DNA of 9,486 nucleotides from JANPPS01 sp031428635 (GTDB taxonomy: Bacteria > Pseudomonadota > Alphaproteobacteria > Acetobacterales > Acetobacteraceae). The stretch spans positions 1 to 9,486 of the forward strand of contig JANPPS010000322.1 in NCBI GenBank assembly GCA_031428635.1, in the 5' to 3' direction. Numbering within the stretch: the first letter of the stretch is position 1; every line of letters starts with the position of its first letter. A model generated the notes under the pieces. It had not been told where the DNA came from and searched no databases. It saw nothing but the letters and a program-made list of their open reading frames with translations. Below, piece by piece: positions 6,304-9,486 of this stretch. The position numbers and the translations under genes are program-made.

Positions 6304-6306
6304 ACG

Positions 6307-7224
6307 ATGCGGGCGATTATCTTGGGTGCCGCCGCTGGTGGGGGATTTCCTCAGTGGAACTGTGGATGCGCGCTTTGCGCCCGCTCCCGGGCAGGTGACC
6401 CGGCGGCAACGCCACGAACGCAGTGCTGCGTGGCCGTTTCAAGCGATGGGTCCGATTGGGTCCTGTTGAACGCCCCTCCCGAATTACTGCAGCAAATCTC
6501 TCGAACGCCGTCATTGCAGCCGCGGGTAGTCGGACGAGATTCGCCAATAGCGGCCGTGATCCTAACCGGCGGCGAGATCGATGCGATAACCGGCTTGCTG
6601 AACCTACGGGAGGGTCATGAGTTCGCTATCTACGCCGGCCCTGCCGTACTGGATGTGCTGGCGGCAAATCCGATCTTCGGCGCGCTACCGACGTCACGTG
6701 TGCCGCGGCGTAGCATGCCTCTCGGCGTGGGCGTGGAACTCGACGATGCTAGGGGCAAAGTAATCGGGCTGACCGTGGAAGCGTTCGCAGTGCCGGGTAA
6801 AGTGCCGCTGTTTTCCGAATTAGGAGCCGATCCGGGCCGCAGCGATGACGGCGTAACCATCGGGTTGCACCTCACGGACGGCACCGAGTCGTTGTATTTT
6901 ATTCCCGGATGCGCGGAGATGACGCCAGCCTTACGGGACCGGCTGCGTGGGGCGGATTTGGTGCTGTTCGACGGGACGCTATGGCGGGATGACGAGATGA
7001 GCCAGGCGGGGCTCGGCACAAAGACCGGCCGCCGGATGGGCCACATGAGCATTAGCGGGCAGGGTGGCACAATCGATAGCTTCGCCGATCTGGGCGTGCG
7101 GCGCCGCGTGCTCATTCACCTCAACAACACGAACCCGGCTTTGCTGACGTGCTCGCCCGAGCGCGCGGAACTCCTCGAGGCTGGGTGGGAAGTGGCGGTC
7201 GACGGCATGGAGTTATTCGCATGA
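6307..7224 (+). CDS. pqqB: PQQ biosynthesis protein PqqB (metallo-beta-lactamase fold hydroxylase)
   Basis: The 305-residue protein begins MRAIILGAAAGGGFPQWNCG, the standard PqqB N-terminus, which fixes the start at 6307 rather than the in-frame ATG at 6256 (see findings). Cys19, Cys21 and Cys24 form the structural zinc site (WNCGCALC). Other family blocks are VILTGGEIDAITGLLNLREG (84-103), VLFDGTLWRDDE (219-230), TGRRMGHMSISG (240-251) and LIHLNNTNPALL (269-280). PqqB is reported to be an iron-dependent hydroxylase acting on the tyrosine of the Glu-Tyr cross-linked intermediate. The residue after Asp92 is Ala93, where the K. pneumoniae enzyme has His. There is no clear Shine-Dalgarno; only GGG (6294-6296) lies upstream, on the terminator stem. 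The stop overlaps the pqqC start (ATGA). Confidence 0.93.
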   Translation: MRAIILGAAAGGGFPQWNCGCALCARSRAGDPAATPRTQCCVAVSSDGSDWVLLNAPPELLQQISRTPSLQPRVVGRDSPIAAVILTGGEIDAITGLLNLREGHEFAIYAGPAVLDVLAANPIFGALPTSRVPRRSMPLGVGVELDDARGKVIGLTVEAFAVPGKVPLFSELGADPGRSDDGVTIGLHLTDGTESLYFIPGCAEMTPALRDRLRGADLVLFDGTLWRDDEMSQAGLGTKTGRRMGHMSISGQGGTIDSFADLGVRRRVLIHLNNTNPALLTCSPERAELLEAGWEVAVDGMELFA

Positions 7225-7961
7225 ACATGGTCACTAACGAGACTTTGCTGCCGCCCGAGGAATTGGAGCGCCGGCTGAGAGCAATCGGCGCCGAGCGCTA
7301 CCACAATCTGCATCCGTTTCACCGGTTGCTGCATGACGGCAAGCTCGATCGTGGTCAGGTGCAGGCGTGGGCGCTAAACCGCTACTATTACCAAGCTAAT
7401 ATTCCAAAGAAGGACGCGACCTTGCTGGCGCGGCTGCCAACCGCCGATTTGCGCCGCGAATGGCGCCGGCGGCTGGTCGATCATGACGGCGACGGCAGTC
7501 GCCCGGGTGGGGTGGAGCGGTGGCTGAAACTTACCGGCGGCCTCGGGCTCGATGATGCCTACGTGACGTCGCTCGAAGGCTTGCTGCCCACCACCCGGTT
7601 TGCCGTAGACGCTTACGTGGCCTTTGTGCGGGAGCGCACGGTGCTCGAAGCCATTGCATCGTCGCTAACCGAGATGTTCTCGACCACCATCATTACCGAG
7701 CGTGTGTCCGGCATGCTGCGCAACTATGACTTCATCACCGAAGACATAATGGCCTATTTCAAGCCCCGGCTGACGCAGGCGCCAATGGACGTCGATTTTG
7801 CTCTTTCGTACGTCAAGGTTCATGCGCAGACACGCGGCGAGCAGGAACTCGTCTTGGGCGCGCTGCGCTTTAAGTGCGACTTACTATGGGCGCAGCTCGA
7901 TGCATTACATTTTTCCTATGTTTCGCCCGGGCTACCGCCGCCCGGTGCATTCCGACCGTGA
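7221..7961 (+). CDS. pqqC: Pyrroloquinoline-quinone synthase PqqC
   Basis: PqqC closes the last ring and carries out the eight-electron oxidation of AHQQ to PQQ with O2 and no added cofactor. The 246-residue all-helical protein matches the K. pneumoniae enzyme with a constant offset of four. Retained active-site residues include Tyr27-His28, the NRYYYQANIPKKDA block (53-66), His88, Tyr132 (FAVDAYVAF), Arg161, Tyr179, Arg183 and Lys218 (LRFKCDLLW). The exception is Ile158, at the place of the reported active-site His154. The start at 7221 overlaps the pqqB stop as ATGA and has GGAG (7209-7212) eight bases upstream; Met3 at 7227 is a less likely start. It is not fused to PqqD, unlike the PqqCD fusion of Methylobacterium. 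Confidence 0.93.
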   Translation: MNMVTNETLLPPEELERRLRAIGAERYHNLHPFHRLLHDGKLDRGQVQAWALNRYYYQANIPKKDATLLARLPTADLRREWRRRLVDHDGDGSRPGGVERWLKLTGGLGLDDAYVTSLEGLLPTTRFAVDAYVAFVRERTVLEAIASSLTEMFSTTIITERVSGMLRNYDFITEDIMAYFKPRLTQAPMDVDFALSYVKVHAQTRGEQELVLGALRFKCDLLWAQLDALHFSYVSPGLPPPGAFRP

Positions 7962-8233
7962 CACTCGATGGTTCCAGCATTCCCAAGTTGGCACGCGGAC
8001 ATCGCCTACGCGAAGACAAGGTGCGGGGGCGGTGGGTCATTCTGGCGCCAGAGCGACTCTTTGAGCCGGACGAGATAGCCGTGGAAGTATTAAAACTGAT
8101 CGACGGGGCGCGTACGCTCGATGCAATAGTAACGACTTTGGCGGCCAGGTACGATGCACCGCGTGAGGCGATCTCCGCCGATGTGATCGCCATGCTTGCG
8201 GAGTTGCAGGAACGACAGGTGATCGCGGCATGA
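7958..8233 (+). CDS. pqqD: PqqA-binding peptide chaperone PqqD
   Basis: PqqD is the RiPP-recognition-element chaperone that binds PqqA and delivers it to PqqE. From the GTG at 7958 it has 91 residues: a short tail, then IPKLARGHRLREDKVRGRW, VILAPERLFEPDEIAVEVL, LIDGARTLDAIVTTLAARYD and the C-terminal helix DVIAMLAELQERQVIAA. These are the expected winged-helix blocks at normal length. The GTG overlaps the pqqC stop as GTGA and no good ribosome binding site is seen, so translation is probably coupled to pqqC. A longer in-frame start at 7874 would add residues inside pqqC that do not look like PqqD. The stop overlaps the pqqE start. Confidence 0.93.
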   Translation: MTLDGSSIPKLARGHRLREDKVRGRWVILAPERLFEPDEIAVEVLKLIDGARTLDAIVTTLAARYDAPREAISADVIAMLAELQERQVIAA

Positions 8234-9342
8234 TCCAACCCCCCATCGGCCTTTTGGCGGAACTCACGCATCGGTGTCCGTTGCGATGCCCCTACTGCTC
8301 GAACCCACTGGCTCTGGCCATGGAGCGCGATGAAATGGCCACGTCGGAATGGGCGCGGGTATTTAACGAGGCGGCCGATATGGGCGTGCTACACGTCCAT
8401 CTGTCCGGCGGCGAACCGGCTGCCAGGCGCGATCTGGTGGAACTCGTGGCGGCCGCGACGGCGGCGGGGCTCTACACAAACCTGATTACCTCCGGCGTGA
8501 TGTTAGACGCCGCCAGGTTAGCTACCCTGGTCGCAGCGGGGTTGGATCATGTTCAGTTGTCGGTGCAAGACAGCGAGCGCGTATCCGGCGATCGCATCGG
8601 AGGCTTTCCAGGCGGCCACGACCGTAAGATGGCGTTCGCGGCACTGGTACGCGCCGTCGGAGTGCCGCTGACATTGAATGCTGTCGTCCACCGGCAAAAC
8701 CTGGATCGGCTGGACGATCTGATCGCGCTGGCATTGCGCCTCGGTGCCGCGAGGCTCGAAGTGGCGCATGTGCAGTACTACGGCTGGGCACTGGCCAATC
8801 GCGACCATCTGCTTCCTACCCGCGTGCAGCTTGACGTGGCCACAGACATAATCGAGCAGGCGCGTATCGATTTGTCAGGCCGTCTTACGATCGACTACGT
8901 GCTGCCTGACTACTACGCGAGCGAACCGAAACCGTGCATGGGCGGCTGGGGTACGCAGGTACTCGTCGTGAATCCAACCGGCCGTGTGCTGCCGTGTCAT
9001 GCGGCAGAAAGCCTGCCAAATATGGCCTTTGATACGGTGCGTGACCGCAGCCTGGCCGACATCTGGGAGAACTCAGAGGCGTTCGGTCGGTACCGTGGTA
9101 CCGCGTGGATGACTGGCCCGTGCGTGGGCTGTGCCAACGCAGAAAAAGACTGGGGCGGTTGCCGCTGTCAGGCCTACGCACTGACCGGCCACGCCGACGC
9201 CACCGACCCGGCCTGCTCGCTATCGCACGACCACGATTTGTTAAACGTGGCGGTGCGTCAAGCCGAGATACCGGCTGGTGAATTCCTTTACCGCTCAACG
9301 CGGGTCGCGACCGTGCCCCCCGGACCGGGCAATGCCTACTGA
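8230..9342 (+). CDS. pqqE: PqqA peptide cyclase PqqE (radical SAM/SPASM)
   Basis: PqqE forms the carbon-carbon bond between Glu16 and Tyr20 of PqqA, the first committed step to PQQ. The 370-residue protein has the radical SAM motif CPLRCPYC (Cys16, Cys20, Cys23) and the SAM-binding LSGGEP (58-63). The C-terminal SPASM domain has Cys236, Cys256, Cys298, Cys301, Cys311, Cys313 and Cys329, plus Asp307. These match, at a constant offset of 12, the auxiliary iron-sulfur ligands reported for M. extorquens PqqE, including its unusual Asp319 ligand, so the enzyme looks intact. The ATG overlaps the pqqD stop (ATGA). It is the last gene of the operon, and no protease gene follows in the window. Confidence 0.95.
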   Translation: MIQPPIGLLAELTHRCPLRCPYCSNPLALAMERDEMATSEWARVFNEAADMGVLHVHLSGGEPAARRDLVELVAAATAAGLYTNLITSGVMLDAARLATLVAAGLDHVQLSVQDSERVSGDRIGGFPGGHDRKMAFAALVRAVGVPLTLNAVVHRQNLDRLDDLIALALRLGAARLEVAHVQYYGWALANRDHLLPTRVQLDVATDIIEQARIDLSGRLTIDYVLPDYYASEPKPCMGGWGTQVLVVNPTGRVLPCHAAESLPNMAFDTVRDRSLADIWENSEAFGRYRGTAWMTGPCVGCANAEKDWGGCRCQAYALTGHADATDPACSLSHDHDLLNVAVRQAEIPAGEFLYRSTRVATVPPGPGNAY

Positions 9343-9373
9343 CAACTTTACTTGAGGCGTACTTACTTCATTA

Positions 9374-9394
9374 CTTAACAGCCTCTGCTGTAAG
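9374..9394 (+). terminator. Hairpin downstream of pqqE
   Basis: CTTAACAGC (9374-9382) pairs with GCTGTAAG (9387-9394) around a CTCT loop with one bulged A, 31 bases after the pqqE stop. No T-tract follows. Four TACTT motifs lie in and just before it (9349-9376). It may end the operon weakly or protect the 3' end. Confidence 0.3.
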
Positions 9395-9486
9395 TCTGCG
9401 GCCCATGATCCGGTCCAATAACGATTAATGGCTATGCGCGGTGTCGAGTCGGGTCGCTGTGTATCAGCGGGCCGGTTGGCCCTATG
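9395..9486. other. Right-edge segment, no gene established
   Basis: An ATG at 9428 opens a plus-strand frame that stays open to the window edge (MAMRGVESGRCVSAGRLAL), but 19 codons without a recognisable motif or ribosome binding site do not establish a gene. A further gene to the right is possible. Confidence 0.2.

Noticed and set aside
7149..7220. N-terminal extension of PqqC within pqqB
   Set aside because: The pqqC-like sequence begins after 7221, where an ATGA overlap and ribosome binding site are present.
8885..9298. 137-codon minus-strand frame opposite pqqE
   Set aside because: Antisense to the SPASM domain of an intact PqqE; Arg/Ser/Pro-rich shadow.

Overview
The window is GC-rich DNA from what is most likely an alphaproteobacterium, plausibly of the acetic-acid-bacteria/Rhodospirillales type. 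The reasons are the rpsF-rpsR-rplI-dnaB gene order, the charged tails on the S6, S18 and L9 proteins, and a PQQ-type periplasmic oxidase module. This placement is inference from gene content only.

Layout. Positions 1-1990 (minus strand) carry a housekeeping block: rpsF, rpsR and rplI, then the first 176 codons of dnaB, which runs off the left edge. A perfect DnaA box within a tandem 10-mer repeat lies just before dnaB. Divergent to rpsF, at 2129-2986 (plus), is a Fpg/Nei-family DNA glycosylase whose catalytic N-terminus (Pro2-Glu3) is encoded only if translation starts at an ACG codon. A gene-poor gap follows (2987-3657). Then come an exported beta-propeller dehydrogenase of the L-sorbosone/PQQ sugar dehydrogenase family (3658-4899) and an exported di-heme cytochrome c (5063-5653). 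After a second gap (5654-6171), the PQQ biosynthesis operon pqqABCDE fills 6172-9342.

How the genes work together. PqqA is the 25-residue precursor peptide. PqqD presents it to the radical SAM enzyme PqqE, which cross-links Glu16 and Tyr20. PqqB hydroxylates the released intermediate and PqqC completes the rings. The product, PQQ, is the expected cofactor of the dehydrogenase upstream, and the di-heme cytochrome is a plausible electron acceptor. The window therefore looks like a self-contained periplasmic oxidation module: apoenzyme, electron carrier and cofactor supply. No pqqF or pqqG protease is present.

Expression. pqqA is set apart from pqqBCDE by a strong intrinsic terminator, which favours excess precursor peptide. 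pqqB/C, pqqC/D and pqqD/E overlap by four bases each (ATGA, GTGA, ATGA), which indicates translational coupling. No mobile element, CRISPR array, tRNA or rRNA was seen. Most of the window is recognisable biology. The points most worth checking are the ACG start of the glycosylase, active-site substitutions in PqqB and PqqC, cysteines around the reactive pair of PqqA, the DnaA box before dnaB, and the structured rpsF leader.
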